A DNA stretch of 64,000 nt from Chryseobacterium gleum. Lineage in GTDB: Bacteria; Bacteroidota; Bacteroidia; Flavobacteriales_D; Crocinitomicaceae. This document shows positions 35,232-44,811 of the stretch, one piece after another; positions within the stretch are counted from its first letter, which is position 1; each line of letters starts with the position of its first letter. The notes below the pieces were generated by a model. The model saw only the letters and a list, made by a program, of their open reading frames with translations, did not search any database and was not told the DNA's origin. Both the position numbers and the translations under genes were made by a program. The stretch spans positions 47,841-111,840 of the forward strand of contig CAMCWF010000005.1 of the NCBI GenBank assembly GCA_945882095.1, given 5' to 3'.

Positions 35232-36488
35232 ATGCAAATTTTACAAAACCGAAAATTCACCTTCTTTCTTTGGTCTTTCACCGCAGCCTTCCTAGCGTAT
35301 GCCTCGATGTATGCCTTTCGGAAACCTTTCAACGCCGCGACCTATGAAGCCTATACCGTGTGGGGGATGCCCTTGAAAGGGGTTTTGGTAATGAGTCAAA
35401 TTTTTGGCTACATGATGTCAAAGTTTATAGGCATCAAGGTGATTTCTGAATTGACCAAAGGTCAACGCATAAAATTAATCTTGGGACTGATTCTCTCAGC
35501 GCACATTGCTTTGTTGTGTTTTGCAACCGTACCTCTGCATTGGAAGTTTATTTTCTTGTTTTTAAATGGCATACCGCTCGGAATGGTTTGGGGAGTGATT
35601 TTTTCCTTTTTGGAGGGACGAAAACTTACAGAGCTTGTCGCCACGGGTATTGCCATTGGCGCCATTGTGTCTTCAGGGGTGGTAAAAACCATTGCACGTT
35701 ACCTCATGGACAACCCCATATTTTCGGTACAGGAATTTTGGATGCCTTTTTCCACGGGATTGTTGTTTTTGCCCATCTTATTGCTTGCCGTATGGATGCT
35801 CAGTAAAATCCCAGACCCCAGCACGGACGACATCCAGCAAAAAACCCGAAGAAAACCCCTCATGGGTAAGGAGCGCAGAAAACTCTTAATGGCCTTTCTT
35901 CCAGGTATAGCCAGCTTGGTGTTGTTATACGTTGGACTTACGGTTTTTAGGGATTTTCGGGACAACTATGCTGTTGAAATCTTGGAACACTATCACTACA
36001 CGAACGCATCGCTCTTCGCGAACATGGAATTGGTCATCGCAGCGATTGTTCTTGGGACTTCCTCGCTTACGGTGCTGTTTCGCAACAACAAAATGGGATT
36101 TAATTTCTGTCTTGCGTTGTTCGCGAGTGGTTTTTTGGTGATGCTGCTCACCTTAGGATTGTTCAATGCCGGGAAAATCTCAGCGTACCAATTGGTGTTG
36201 TGTTCGGGATTGGGGATGGCGATTGGGTATGTTCCTTTTCAAATTGTGCTGTTGGAGCGGTTCATTGCAGCCTTTCGAATCAATGGAAACGTGGGATTCT
36301 TGATGTATTTGGCGGACAGCATCGGATATTTGGGAAGCGTGGGGTTGATCCTTTTGAATGGCGCCCAGGTTTTTGTATTGCCGGAATACCAGCTGTTTAA
36401 ACACCTTATTCTCATCTGTGGACTCAGCGGATTGGTGCTTACGGCCTTCGCGTACCTATATTTCCGTCGGGCTGCAAAAGGGGTGTAG
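35232..36488 (+). CDS. MFS-type transporter (DUF5690-like), candidate phosphonate or organophosphate carrier
   Basis: The 418-residue protein has about twelve hydrophobic segments. An N-terminal pattern AYASMYAFRKPFNAA resembles the Arg-containing first-helix region of organophosphate:phosphate antiporters (GlpT/UhpT). The central loop is charged (QKTRRKPLMGKERRK), as is usual between the two six-helix halves. It lies between two phosphodiesterase genes and upstream of phnX, so import of an aminophosphonate or phosphate ester across the inner membrane is likely. I recall this family as DUF5690. The substrate is inferred only from context. Confidence 0.75.
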   Translation: MQILQNRKFTFFLWSFTAAFLAYASMYAFRKPFNAATYEAYTVWGMPLKGVLVMSQIFGYMMSKFIGIKVISELTKGQRIKLILGLILSAHIALLCFATVPLHWKFIFLFLNGIPLGMVWGVIFSFLEGRKLTELVATGIAIGAIVSSGVVKTIARYLMDNPIFSVQEFWMPFSTGLLFLPILLLAVWMLSKIPDPSTDDIQQKTRRKPLMGKERRKLLMAFLPGIASLVLLYVGLTVFRDFRDNYAVEILEHYHYTNASLFANMELVIAAIVLGTSSLTVLFRNNKMGFNFCLALFASGFLVMLLTLGLFNAGKISAYQLVLCSGLGMAIGYVPFQIVLLERFIAAFRINGNVGFLMYLADSIGYLGSVGLILLNGAQVFVLPEYQLFKHLILICGLSGLVLTAFAYLYFRRAAKGV

Positions 36489-36490
36489 CA

Positions 36491-36571
36491 GTTAAAAATA
36501 AAATAATAAAAGCAAGTAAGTTTGACATAGCGGAATATTTAGATGACGAAGAAATGATCAATGTACCCTAA
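36491..36571 (+). pseudogene. Remnant of an antitoxin of the addiction-module antidote (HigA-like) family
   Basis: A 27-codon frame reads VKNKIIKASKFDIAEYLDDE and continues EMINVP before a stop. The phrase FDIAEYLDDEEMI is the conserved N-terminus of the small antidote proteins of HigB/HigA-like toxin-antitoxin pairs, which normally continue for another 70 residues. Here the rest is gone and there is no start codon. Confidence 0.5.
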
Positions 36572-36730
36572 CACGCAATAAGCAAATGGTCGCTGGCATT
36601 ACATTCGAGAGAAACCGCCCCTTTCGCCTACCACGAAAACGACACCCAAAAGAACCCTTGTTTACACATTTTTGTAGATAGCTTAATGTCGGCTTGACCT
36701 TTTATTCAAACGCAGTAGGTTCTTTTGTGG

Positions 36731-37789
36731 ATGATAAGAATCACTTCAAAAAAGTTTTTACCGATACTTCTTTTCTCCCTTACCTGCGCCGTAAGTGTCT
36801 ACGCCCAAAAAACAAATAAAGTCCTGATCCTTGGCATCGATGGTTGTAGAGTGGATGCCTTGGAAAAAGCAAATACGCCGAACCTTGACTCCCTGCGCTC
36901 CCATGGTATTTTTTGCAGCACGAGCTGGCATTTGGGAAAGACAAAATCCGGTCCGGGTTGGTCGAGCATGCTCACCGGTGTGTGGGACCCAAAACACCGC
37001 GTTCACGACAATCGCTTTTCTAACCACAACTTCAAACTACATCCTTTTTTCCCTAGTTACCTAACCAAAGAAAATCCGACATTCACCTCTGCCATCATCG
37101 TGGGATGGAAATCCCTCTACCACATCTCGTCGAAATTCGGTTGGGGTGAAAGCCATACCGCAAAAAACGACGACGGCTGTTTGAAAAAAACCATGGAGGT
37201 ACTCCAAACCTCAAACCCCGATGTGCTTATGATCCATTTCGACAACGTCGATTTTACCGGTCATACCTCTGGATTTGAACCCGACAACGAAAAATACATT
37301 CGCGCGATTGAAGCTGTGGATGCCCAAATTGGAAAACTGCTTTACGCCTTGAAAAACCGTCCCGAATACCTCAATGAAAATTGGCTTATTCTTTCAAGTA
37401 CCGACCACGGAGGTACCGGCCTCAATCATTCTGGAAACTCGGTTGCCGAAAGAAAAATTTGGTGGTTGGCCTCTTCGCCCTCGTTGCCCGTTCTTGAAAT
37501 TACCGCCACAGACCCAGGCTCTCTTTTCTACCAAGAACTTCCTTTAAAAAGTGAATTGCCTACGCAATATCCCGCCATTGTAGACATCACAGCCACTGCC
37601 TTGGACCACTTGCTACCCGGTGGATTGGATCCTAAACTACCCTTGGATGGGAAATCTTGGTTGCACCTCAACCCACCCCAATTTCCCGAAACATGGGGCG
37701 CGTTTACGGTCTCACAAAATGACAATAAAGCTATCTTTACCGGAAAGAACCTTACGATTCAACAAACCCTAGATACCCGAAAAAAATGA
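36731..37789 (+). CDS. Exported alkaline-phosphatase-superfamily phosphodiesterase, paralogue without T9SS domain
   Basis: I use ATG 36731 (a TTG at 36725 is in frame), giving 352 residues with a signal peptide (ends VSVYAQ). The metal and nucleophile motifs mirror those at 33820: LILGIDGCRVDAL, KSGPGWSSMLTG, FDNVDFTGHTSGF, SSTDHGGTG and NHSGNSVAERKIWW. The C-terminus ends directly after the catalytic domain with no T9SS signal, so this copy should stay in the periplasm while its paralogue goes outside. Its stop overlaps the start of phnX (ATGA), coupling phosphodiester cleavage with phosphonate hydrolysis. Confidence 0.87.
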   Translation: MIRITSKKFLPILLFSLTCAVSVYAQKTNKVLILGIDGCRVDALEKANTPNLDSLRSHGIFCSTSWHLGKTKSGPGWSSMLTGVWDPKHRVHDNRFSNHNFKLHPFFPSYLTKENPTFTSAIIVGWKSLYHISSKFGWGESHTAKNDDGCLKKTMEVLQTSNPDVLMIHFDNVDFTGHTSGFEPDNEKYIRAIEAVDAQIGKLLYALKNRPEYLNENWLILSSTDHGGTGLNHSGNSVAERKIWWLASSPSLPVLEITATDPGSLFYQELPLKSELPTQYPAIVDITATALDHLLPGGLDPKLPLDGKSWLHLNPPQFPETWGAFTVSQNDNKAIFTGKNLTIQQTLDTRKK

Positions 37790-38592
37790 AAAAAATTAAA
37801 GCAGTAATCTTCGATTGGGCAGGTACAATCATCGATTTTGGATGCATGGCGCCTGCTAACGTTTTTGTAGATGTATTCAACGACTGGGGCGTTGCCATTA
37901 CCCAAAAAGAAGCCCGTACACCCATGGGATTGGCCAAAAAAGACCACCTCATCGCTTTGTGCAACATGGAAAGAATTCAACAAGAATGGATTGCAACCCA
38001 CGGACAAAAACCTACGATGGAAGAAATTCAGAAAATGTACGACCTGCTTGCTCCAAAAATGACCGACCTCGTCAGTGCTTTCGCCAGTCCCATACCCGGG
38101 GTAACCTCCCAACTGGACGCGTTGCGTGCGCAAAACATAAAACTGGGTTCCACCACAGGCTATGTGAGCGAAATGATGGAAAAAATACTACCCATCGCAG
38201 CTGCCGAAGGTTTGGTGCTCGATTCTGTGGTAAACTCCTCCGACTGCAAAGAAGGAAGACCCAGTCCATTTATGATTTTTCGAAACATGGAAAACCTTGG
38301 AATTTACAGCGTAGACGAAGTAATCAAAGTGGGCGATACCGTTGCAGACATCCAAGAAGGATTAAATGCCGGGGTTTGGACCATCGGAATCACGACCACG
38401 GGCAACGAAGTAGGATTGAACTTGGAAGATTGGCTCTCACTCACTTCCCAAGAAAAAGAAAACTTGCGAACCAAGGCAGCAGATAAACTGTCAGAGGCAG
38501 GCGCACACTTCATCATTCACGACATGCGAGAATTGCCAGAACTGATTGATGAAATCAACTTAATCCTTGAATCCGAGCAAGATTTAGCCTAA
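37786..38592 (+). CDS. phnX: Phosphonoacetaldehyde hydrolase (phosphonatase)
   Basis: This 268-residue cytoplasmic HAD enzyme splits phosphonoacetaldehyde into acetaldehyde and phosphate. The nucleophile Asp lies in VIFDWAGTIIDFG. The cap carries the Schiff-base lysine in EARTPMGLAKKDHLIAL, the residue that defines phosphonatases. The motifs KLGSTTGYVSEMM and CKEGRPSPFMIF, and the acidic metal motif IKVGDTVADIQEG, complete the active site. Length is normal for PhnX. It overlaps the upstream phosphodiesterase by four bases. No PhnW transaminase accompanies it here; an FAD enzyme 2 kb downstream may provide the aldehyde. Confidence 0.95.
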   Translation: MKKIKAVIFDWAGTIIDFGCMAPANVFVDVFNDWGVAITQKEARTPMGLAKKDHLIALCNMERIQQEWIATHGQKPTMEEIQKMYDLLAPKMTDLVSAFASPIPGVTSQLDALRAQNIKLGSTTGYVSEMMEKILPIAAAEGLVLDSVVNSSDCKEGRPSPFMIFRNMENLGIYSVDEVIKVGDTVADIQEGLNAGVWTIGITTTGNEVGLNLEDWLSLTSQEKENLRTKAADKLSEAGAHFIIHDMRELPELIDEINLILESEQDLA

Positions 38593-38712
38593 ACATGCCT
38601 TTGTCGTTATGCTTCTATTAATGAGAGGTTAAGCGCACTTCAATAGATATTTAACGAATATCCCCGGTCCCATTTATGTCAATCTCGTTGCTTAGCTTCG
38701 TAAAAAACTACC

Positions 38713-39969
38713 ATGAAAAAAGCAATCCTATTCCTATCTATTGTCCTAATTAACCAATGTATCGCAATTGCTCAATGCCAACCGGAAGCAGCCATTACCA
38801 ACATCTACCAACCTTTGGGTGCTTTACCGCTTCCTACAGATGGACTTTTAAAGCCAAACAACTTTTTCGCATATCCAGGTCAAACTTTCAGCCAAGTCAT
38901 TACCGCTTTAGCGCCACAACAAACCACCGTTGACAATCCAATTGGAATTCCGCCCACCATCACCGTTACCCTCAATTGGATTCGTGTAACCAACATCAAC
39001 AACCTACCGGCTTGGGTTTCTTACCAATGTGGTGGACAATTGGATCCCCTTGACCCATGTAAAATGGCCTATCCTACTTGGAGTTGTGTAAATGCCTATG
39101 CAAATACAGCCAATGGAAAAGTTCCAATGAACGAAGTACCCGGTACCATTTACAGCCTTGATGTCATTGTAGATGCCAATGTTTCTGTATTGGGAACCCA
39201 ATCAAACTACAGCGGCGGAAGCATCAGTCTTTTCATTTTGGACAGTATGACCAATGCGCTCACGTTTGACCCATGCAATGGCGGGAAAATCTCCGCAAAT
39301 CCATTCGGTGGATTCAACGATCCTGGGGCCTTTGTTTACAATTGGAGCAGCGGGCAACAAACACAAGAAATCAGCAATGTACAAAACGGATGGTATAGCT
39401 GTACGGTATTGGATCAGGTGACAGGATGGAGTGCAACAGACAGCGTGTATGTCAGCGGTGTAAACCCCGTTATTACCATTTCCGACGTAGCTGTCACACA
39501 GCCCACGGTAACCAACGACGGAGCCATCACGGCATCTGCAAGCGGAGGAACGGGTGTGCTTTCGTATGCTTGGACCGGTCCAAACGGATTTACAGCACAA
39601 GGCGCAAGCATTTCAAACCTCTTTGGTGGGTATTACATTCTTATGGTAACCGATTCGGCGGGATGTACAAAAACTAAAACCTATTACCTCAGCGCATTGG
39701 GTTTAACATCCTTGGAATTCACCAAAAAAATCAACTTGTTTCCCAATCCATCCAAAGGCGTTTTGAATGTGAAAGGATTGAAAGAATCAGGTGAAGCCGT
39801 AAGCATCGAAGTCTACAGCACAAGCGGAAACTTGGTGTACAAAACCACCCTTCAAAACCCCTCAACAAAAATTCAATTGAACCTGCCAAGAATGGATGCT
39901 GGGAACTATGAAATCCACATACAACAAGGAGAAAACCTTGCGGTAAAAAGATTAATCATTGCGGGGTAA
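38713..39969 (+). CDS. Secreted SprB-repeat-type protein with T9SS sorting domain
   Basis: The 418-residue product has a signal peptide (ends IAIAQ). A Cys-containing beta region at about 22-170 includes YQCGGQLDPLDPCKMAYPTW. Then comes one SprB-like repeat (VTQPTVTNDGAITASASGGT followed by GVLSYAWTGPNG and GCTKTKTYYL), preceded by a shorter related copy. A T9SS sorting domain begins INLFPNPSKGVLNVKG. No enzyme motif is seen. It sits inside the phosphonate gene run, 120 bp after phnX and 25 bp before the next HAD gene, so it may be a surface ligand-binding protein of this pathway. Confidence 0.8.
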   Translation: MKKAILFLSIVLINQCIAIAQCQPEAAITNIYQPLGALPLPTDGLLKPNNFFAYPGQTFSQVITALAPQQTTVDNPIGIPPTITVTLNWIRVTNINNLPAWVSYQCGGQLDPLDPCKMAYPTWSCVNAYANTANGKVPMNEVPGTIYSLDVIVDANVSVLGTQSNYSGGSISLFILDSMTNALTFDPCNGGKISANPFGGFNDPGAFVYNWSSGQQTQEISNVQNGWYSCTVLDQVTGWSATDSVYVSGVNPVITISDVAVTQPTVTNDGAITASASGGTGVLSYAWTGPNGFTAQGASISNLFGGYYILMVTDSAGCTKTKTYYLSALGLTSLEFTKKINLFPNPSKGVLNVKGLKESGEAVSIEVYSTSGNLVYKTTLQNPSTKIQLNLPRMDAGNYEIHIQQGENLAVKRLIIAG

Positions 39970-39994
39970 ACCAAGATTCCATTAATTTCGCCCC

Positions 39995-40696
39995 ATGCAA
40001 TTGCTCGTTACAAAAGAAATTCAGCTCTTCGTACTGGACATGGCAGGTACCACCGTTGACGGTACGTTTGCAGTGCATGACAGCTTAGTGTTGGCGTTTC
40101 AAGCAAATGGATTTGACATCAATCGAAACATTGCAGCCACCTCGATCGCTGTACCCAAGCCCATGGGCATTGCGCACATCCTCTCCCAACATTTCTCGGT
40201 GGCAGACACCCAAATGACCCAAGCCATACATTCATGTTTTCTCTCTCACATGAATGGCTATTACGAAACCCATCCTGACGTAAAGGAAATGGAAGGCAGT
40301 ACGGCATTGTTTGAACACTTGAGACAATGTGGAATTGGCGTGTATTTAGACACAGGTTTCTCTCGGGTAACCGCGGACGTAATCCTCGAAAGGCTTCAAT
40401 GGAAAAACAAAATAGACGGTAGCATTTGTAGCGACGAAGTGCTCAATGGCCGTCCGAGTCCAGACATGGTATTTGTGGCCATGGAGAAACACGGAATACA
40501 AGACCCTAAAAAAGTCGTCAAGGTGGGAGATACACCCACCGACATGCAACAAGGAAAAGCGGCAGGTTGTGGATGGATCATAGGCGTTGACGCTGGAACC
40601 TTTCCCAAAGAAGCGTTGCTTGCGGCAGGTGCTGACATCATTGTAAAAAACCCGGGCGAAATCATTCCCCTAATCCAAGAAGTATGTACGATCTAG
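39995..40696 (+). CDS. Phosphonatase-like HAD hydrolase lacking the PhnX Schiff-base lysine
   Basis: The 233-residue product resembles the phosphonatase-like hydrolases that co-occur with FAD oxidoreductases in phosphonate clusters. HAD motifs are LDMAGTTVDG (nucleophile Asp), YLDTGFSRVTAD, NGRPSPDMVF and VVKVGDTPTDMQQG. In the cap, the PhnX motif PMGLAK is here PMGIAH: the lysine position is His, so a Schiff base with an aldehyde is not possible by the PhnX mechanism. It presumably cleaves a related C-P or C-O-P substrate. The next gene starts 13 bases before its stop. Confidence 0.85.
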   Translation: MQLLVTKEIQLFVLDMAGTTVDGTFAVHDSLVLAFQANGFDINRNIAATSIAVPKPMGIAHILSQHFSVADTQMTQAIHSCFLSHMNGYYETHPDVKEMEGSTALFEHLRQCGIGVYLDTGFSRVTADVILERLQWKNKIDGSICSDEVLNGRPSPDMVFVAMEKHGIQDPKKVVKVGDTPTDMQQGKAAGCGWIIGVDAGTFPKEALLAAGADIIVKNPGEIIPLIQEVCTI

Positions 40697-41871
40697 CCCT
40701 CATAGGGAGTGGTGTTATGGGCACCTTCCACGCTTACCACGCCGCACTTGCTGGAAAAAAAGTGGTGGTTTTTGAAAAAGACCTCCAACCCATGGAAGCC
40801 AGTGTGCGCAACTTCGGACAGGTGGTTCCTTCCGGATTCGCACCGGGAAGATGGCATTTTTATGGACGGTACGCTACCCAACTGTACAAAACCCTGCAGT
40901 CAAAATGTAACATTGGCATCCGAAACCATGGGTCCGTTTACATTGCAAACACGCCCGATGAAGCACAATTGTTAGGTGAATTGCAACAGCAATTTGCACA
41001 AGTGGACTACCCTTCGATGGCACTCAGCAAAGCCCAAGTGTTGGAAAAATGGCCAGCGGTACAAGCGTCTTATGCCACGAGCGGTTTGTTTTTTCCACAA
41101 GAAGTTTCTTCAGAATCCCGCAGGATGATTCACGGACTTCACGCCTACTTGAAGGAAACCATGGACATTGAATTTAGGTATCGCTCCGCGGTTCAAGACC
41201 TGAATGACAAAGGTTCTCACGTAGAAATCACCACCAACCGAGGCGAAAAAGTACTGGCCGAAAAAGTGATTGTGTGCAATGGAAGTGATTTTAAAATGCT
41301 CTTTCCCGAAACATTCGAAACAGCAAACATCGAAGTGGTGAAGTTACTGATGATGGTCACCCAGCCCCTCCCAAAAATCCAATTGCCTGGAAACGTTTTA
41401 ACTGGATTAACCATTCGCAGGTATGAAAGTTTTAAAAATTTACCCGGTTTTTCTAAACTCGACCCTGCGGCCGTCAACCCCTTGGCGGTAAAAAATGGCA
41501 TTCATATACTGTTCAAACAAAGGGAAGATGGCAGCATTGTCATCGGAGATTCCCACCATTACGCTGATGTGAAAGAGAGTGAAATCCTAGGTTTCGACAT
41601 AGATGTTGAAGTAGGAGAAATCATACTTTCCGAAGCGAAAAAAATAATCAACCTTCCTACCTGGAACTTGGCGCAACAATGGAATGGATTCTATGCACAG
41701 ATGAAGGGCAACGAAGAGATTTTTGAGGCACAACCTTCACAGAACATCCACATCGCCACAGCCATTGGCGGAAAAGGCATGACCGCATCTGCAGGATATG
41801 CCAAAGAACAAATCGAAAAGTTATACAATCTCACCTTTGACGACGCACATTTAACCGAACCACAAGCCTAA
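40684..41871 (+). CDS. FAD-dependent oxidoreductase of the phosphonate-cluster (DAO-like) family
   Basis: The 395-residue flavoenzyme has a D-amino-acid-oxidase-like fold. It shows the dinucleotide motif LIGSGVMGTFHAYHAALAGK with the Glu in VVVFEKD, and the segment ASVRNFGQVVPSGFAPG, which I associate with the TIGR03364-type oxidoreductases found beside phosphonatase-like genes. The C-terminal motif HIATAIGGKGMTASAGYAKE closes the FAD site. Such enzymes can deaminate (N-methyl)aminoethylphosphonate to phosphonoacetaldehyde (family knowledge, substrate not proven here). It overlaps the upstream HAD gene and is followed 3 bp later by a TonB receptor. Confidence 0.87.
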   Translation: MYDLALIGSGVMGTFHAYHAALAGKKVVVFEKDLQPMEASVRNFGQVVPSGFAPGRWHFYGRYATQLYKTLQSKCNIGIRNHGSVYIANTPDEAQLLGELQQQFAQVDYPSMALSKAQVLEKWPAVQASYATSGLFFPQEVSSESRRMIHGLHAYLKETMDIEFRYRSAVQDLNDKGSHVEITTNRGEKVLAEKVIVCNGSDFKMLFPETFETANIEVVKLLMMVTQPLPKIQLPGNVLTGLTIRRYESFKNLPGFSKLDPAAVNPLAVKNGIHILFKQREDGSIVIGDSHHYADVKESEILGFDIDVEVGEIILSEAKKIINLPTWNLAQQWNGFYAQMKGNEEIFEAQPSQNIHIATAIGGKGMTASAGYAKEQIEKLYNLTFDDAHLTEPQA

Positions 41872-41874
41872 ACC

Positions 41875-44811
41875 ATGAAAATCAGATCGATCTCTTTTTT
41901 AATTTTTACCTTGCTAGCTGCCGTTTCTTTGGGACAAAAAGGAAGCATTGAAGGGTATGTAAAAGACAACCAAGGCCCCCTTCCCGGAATCAAAGTTTAC
42001 CTTCAAAATACTGAATACAAAGTTGTTACGGATTTAGAGGGGCGTTTTTTGTTCAGTAAAATTCCCGCAGGAAAGTACACGCTCTCCATCAACGCTTCGG
42101 CCTACAACGAATACCAATATTCCTTTTCTTTGGAAGACCCAGAACACAAGGTGCTCGGACAAATTCAATTGAAGGAAGGCAAAGAAGTTGCGGATGTCAT
42201 TTTGGTTTACAATACCAAAACCTCAGAACAAAAGGCCTTGAATATGATTAAAAATTCGCCCTCTGTGGTCACCATCGTTTCGGCAGACATCATTGCAAAA
42301 TTACCCAACAAAAATGCATCAGACGTGGTGGCTCGGGTACCCGGGGCATCCATTGTGCGGAACAAGGGAGAAGGCAGTAACATTTCTTTGCGCGGTACGC
42401 CCTTGGATTGGACCGCAACCTTTCTCAATGGAGACAGGCTTCCTGTAGCAGACGAAGACAATCCGACACGGTCCTTTGAATTTGAAATCCTTCCTGCAGA
42501 TATGATTGAATATGTTTTCGTATCCAAATCCAGCACCCCAGACATGGAATCCGACCAAATCGGGGGAAGCATCAATTTCATATCTCGAACGACTGTAAAA
42601 CAAAAAACTTTTAAATTAAACCTCGCTGGCGGATACAACACCTTAGCACAAAAACCCATTGGAACCTTAAACTTCCTTTATGGAAACCTCAGTAAAAATA
42701 AAAAATGGAGCTTTCTTGTAAACAGTACCAGTTACGCCCGATACTATGCAGCCGATGCGTTCAAAATGATTTACGGAAGCAATTTCAACCACAGCTTAAA
42801 CAGGTATGAATTAAGAAAATATGAAGGTACACGAATGAATTTATCGGCCAACAGCGCGGTAGAATACAAACATTCAGATAATTTCAAAATCGGAACACAC
42901 TTGTTTTATAGCTTTATGCAGGACGATAAATACCAAAAAAGACAGAGTTACAATTGGTACGAAGGTTCCGGTCAGCGGATTCGCTTGCAAAACATCCATG
43001 GAAAACTCAACCGTCAACTGTTTGGCGGCGATGTTTACACAGAAATGAAAATTTCTCCCGTGCTAAAAATGAACTTCAAAGTCGCTACCTACGACAATCA
43101 ATTTTGGTATGGCAATGTACCTTACGCAAAGAACGACCCAAGAAATGGCTATTTTATCACAGAGTTTATAAGTCCTCTGCTGGCCTTCACTGACCAATCC
43201 TATGTAAGTTTGTATGGCCAAACCATTGACCCAAATGACCCAGGGGGATTTCCCGCAAAATTGATTGGGCCTGATGATCCGTATGGAAATGGCGACAATC
43301 CAAATAACATTCAGCCGCAATTCGTAACCATTTTCGGAGGACAAGCCCTTAAAGCCAGTGATTTTGAATTTTACCAAAGTTATACCGAACGAAACAAAAC
43401 CCGAGAGCGTGACGCGATCATTACCCAACTCGATTTTGAATACAAGCCTTCCAGTAAAATTACCGTGAAATGGGGAACTAAATTTCGCAACAAAGTGGGA
43501 TACCGTCACATCAGCAAGCACGAATGGTTTAAGGATTATTCCATTCCCGGAAACAACAATCCCTTCTTTCTGAAAGATTTTGAACATGAGCCCTTTAATT
43601 CAAACCCAGCAGGATTTTTATCACCCTTGGGTGCGAATTACGAAGGACAATTTTTTCCCTTTTTAAACAACAACAACCTTTCCTCCTTTTTAATGGATTC
43701 CATGTATTTGATGCGGGAAAAAGTCATGGATAAACTCAACCAAGAGTACCGTCAATGGGTTGGGTCAAACTACGAATACAATGAAATACAATCCGGCACC
43801 TACGTAATGGCAGACTACACCATAGGAAAACTCTCCATAGTTGGAGGAGCGCGTTTTGAGTACACAAAGTTTCAGGAAGTTTCAGACACCTTAACCGATG
43901 CCTTGGCTTTCGACAGCTTGTCGGGGAGTCAATACAACATTCCAGAACGAAGGTCGGTATCAAGGCATTATCAATTCCTACTTCCTTCGGTGAATTTCAC
44001 CTACCGATTAAACGAGAAAAACAACCTTCGTGCTGCGTTTTCAGAAGCCATGAAACGTCCTAATTTTGAACAAACAAAACCGGGTTTCGCAATGATTAAA
44101 TACAACGATTTGATTTATATTTTTGGGAATCCCAACCTCAAACCCACCTATGCCTTTAACTACGACGTTGCCTATGAACACTTCTGGCCGGGTAAAGGAA
44201 TGTTCTCTCTAGCGGCCTTTTACAAAGATGTTCACGACCACATTTTCACCGTTACCACGGCGGACATCGACCCCATATCTGGCATTATGATTAAAAAATA
44301 TGAAAATGCTTCTAGGTCTAAAGTCTATGGAATGGAAATGACCCTCATTCGAAAATTCGATTTCCTTCCAGGAATACTTGGGGGATTAGGGACCAACTCA
44401 AACCTCACCCTTTCCGATTCACGCATGAACATTCCAGGACGACCCAATCAGCAAAAAATGACCGAACAAACCCCTTTGATTTACAATGTGGGACTGACCT
44501 ATGAATACAAAAAATGGAATGCTCGACTGGCCCTAAACTACATTGGAAAACACCTCAAAGAAGTGAACCTTTCCTCCATCGTTGGGATAGGATTGTTGCA
44601 CCTAGACGATGATTTCGATACCTATGTAAATGAAATTTACAACCTTGATTTTCAGATTTCATATGCTTTGAATGATCATGGAAGCATTTACCTAGAAGGC
44701 ATGAACCTCTTGAATGCGCCCGAACGAAAATACATTGGAAAGGAATGGCGAAACTTGCGCACGGAATATTACGGAATGCGTTTTCAAGCAGGCATTAGAC
44801 TCGATCTATAA
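41875..44811 (+). CDS. TonB-dependent receptor, first of a tandem pair
   Basis: This 978-residue outer-membrane importer has a signal peptide (ends AVSLGQ). A CarboxypepD_reg-like domain (GSIEGYVKDNQGPLPGIKV) and a plug with NKNASDVVARVPGASIVRN and SLRGTPLDWTATFLNGDRLP follow, then a large barrel ending YGMRFQAGIRLDL. It begins 3 bp after the FAD oxidoreductase and its stop overlaps the next receptor (TAATG). Position in the operon makes a phosphonate- or lipid-headgroup-bearing ligand likely (inference). Confidence 0.9.
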   Translation: MKIRSISFLIFTLLAAVSLGQKGSIEGYVKDNQGPLPGIKVYLQNTEYKVVTDLEGRFLFSKIPAGKYTLSINASAYNEYQYSFSLEDPEHKVLGQIQLKEGKEVADVILVYNTKTSEQKALNMIKNSPSVVTIVSADIIAKLPNKNASDVVARVPGASIVRNKGEGSNISLRGTPLDWTATFLNGDRLPVADEDNPTRSFEFEILPADMIEYVFVSKSSTPDMESDQIGGSINFISRTTVKQKTFKLNLAGGYNTLAQKPIGTLNFLYGNLSKNKKWSFLVNSTSYARYYAADAFKMIYGSNFNHSLNRYELRKYEGTRMNLSANSAVEYKHSDNFKIGTHLFYSFMQDDKYQKRQSYNWYEGSGQRIRLQNIHGKLNRQLFGGDVYTEMKISPVLKMNFKVATYDNQFWYGNVPYAKNDPRNGYFITEFISPLLAFTDQSYVSLYGQTIDPNDPGGFPAKLIGPDDPYGNGDNPNNIQPQFVTIFGGQALKASDFEFYQSYTERNKTRERDAIITQLDFEYKPSSKITVKWGTKFRNKVGYRHISKHEWFKDYSIPGNNNPFFLKDFEHEPFNSNPAGFLSPLGANYEGQFFPFLNNNNLSSFLMDSMYLMREKVMDKLNQEYRQWVGSNYEYNEIQSGTYVMADYTIGKLSIVGGARFEYTKFQEVSDTLTDALAFDSLSGSQYNIPERRSVSRHYQFLLPSVNFTYRLNEKNNLRAAFSEAMKRPNFEQTKPGFAMIKYNDLIYIFGNPNLKPTYAFNYDVAYEHFWPGKGMFSLAAFYKDVHDHIFTVTTADIDPISGIMIKKYENASRSKVYGMEMTLIRKFDFLPGILGGLGTNSNLTLSDSRMNIPGRPNQQKMTEQTPLIYNVGLTYEYKKWNARLALNYIGKHLKEVNLSSIVGIGLLHLDDDFDTYVNEIYNLDFQISYALNDHGSIYLEGMNLLNAPERKYIGKEWRNLRTEYYGMRFQAGIRLDL

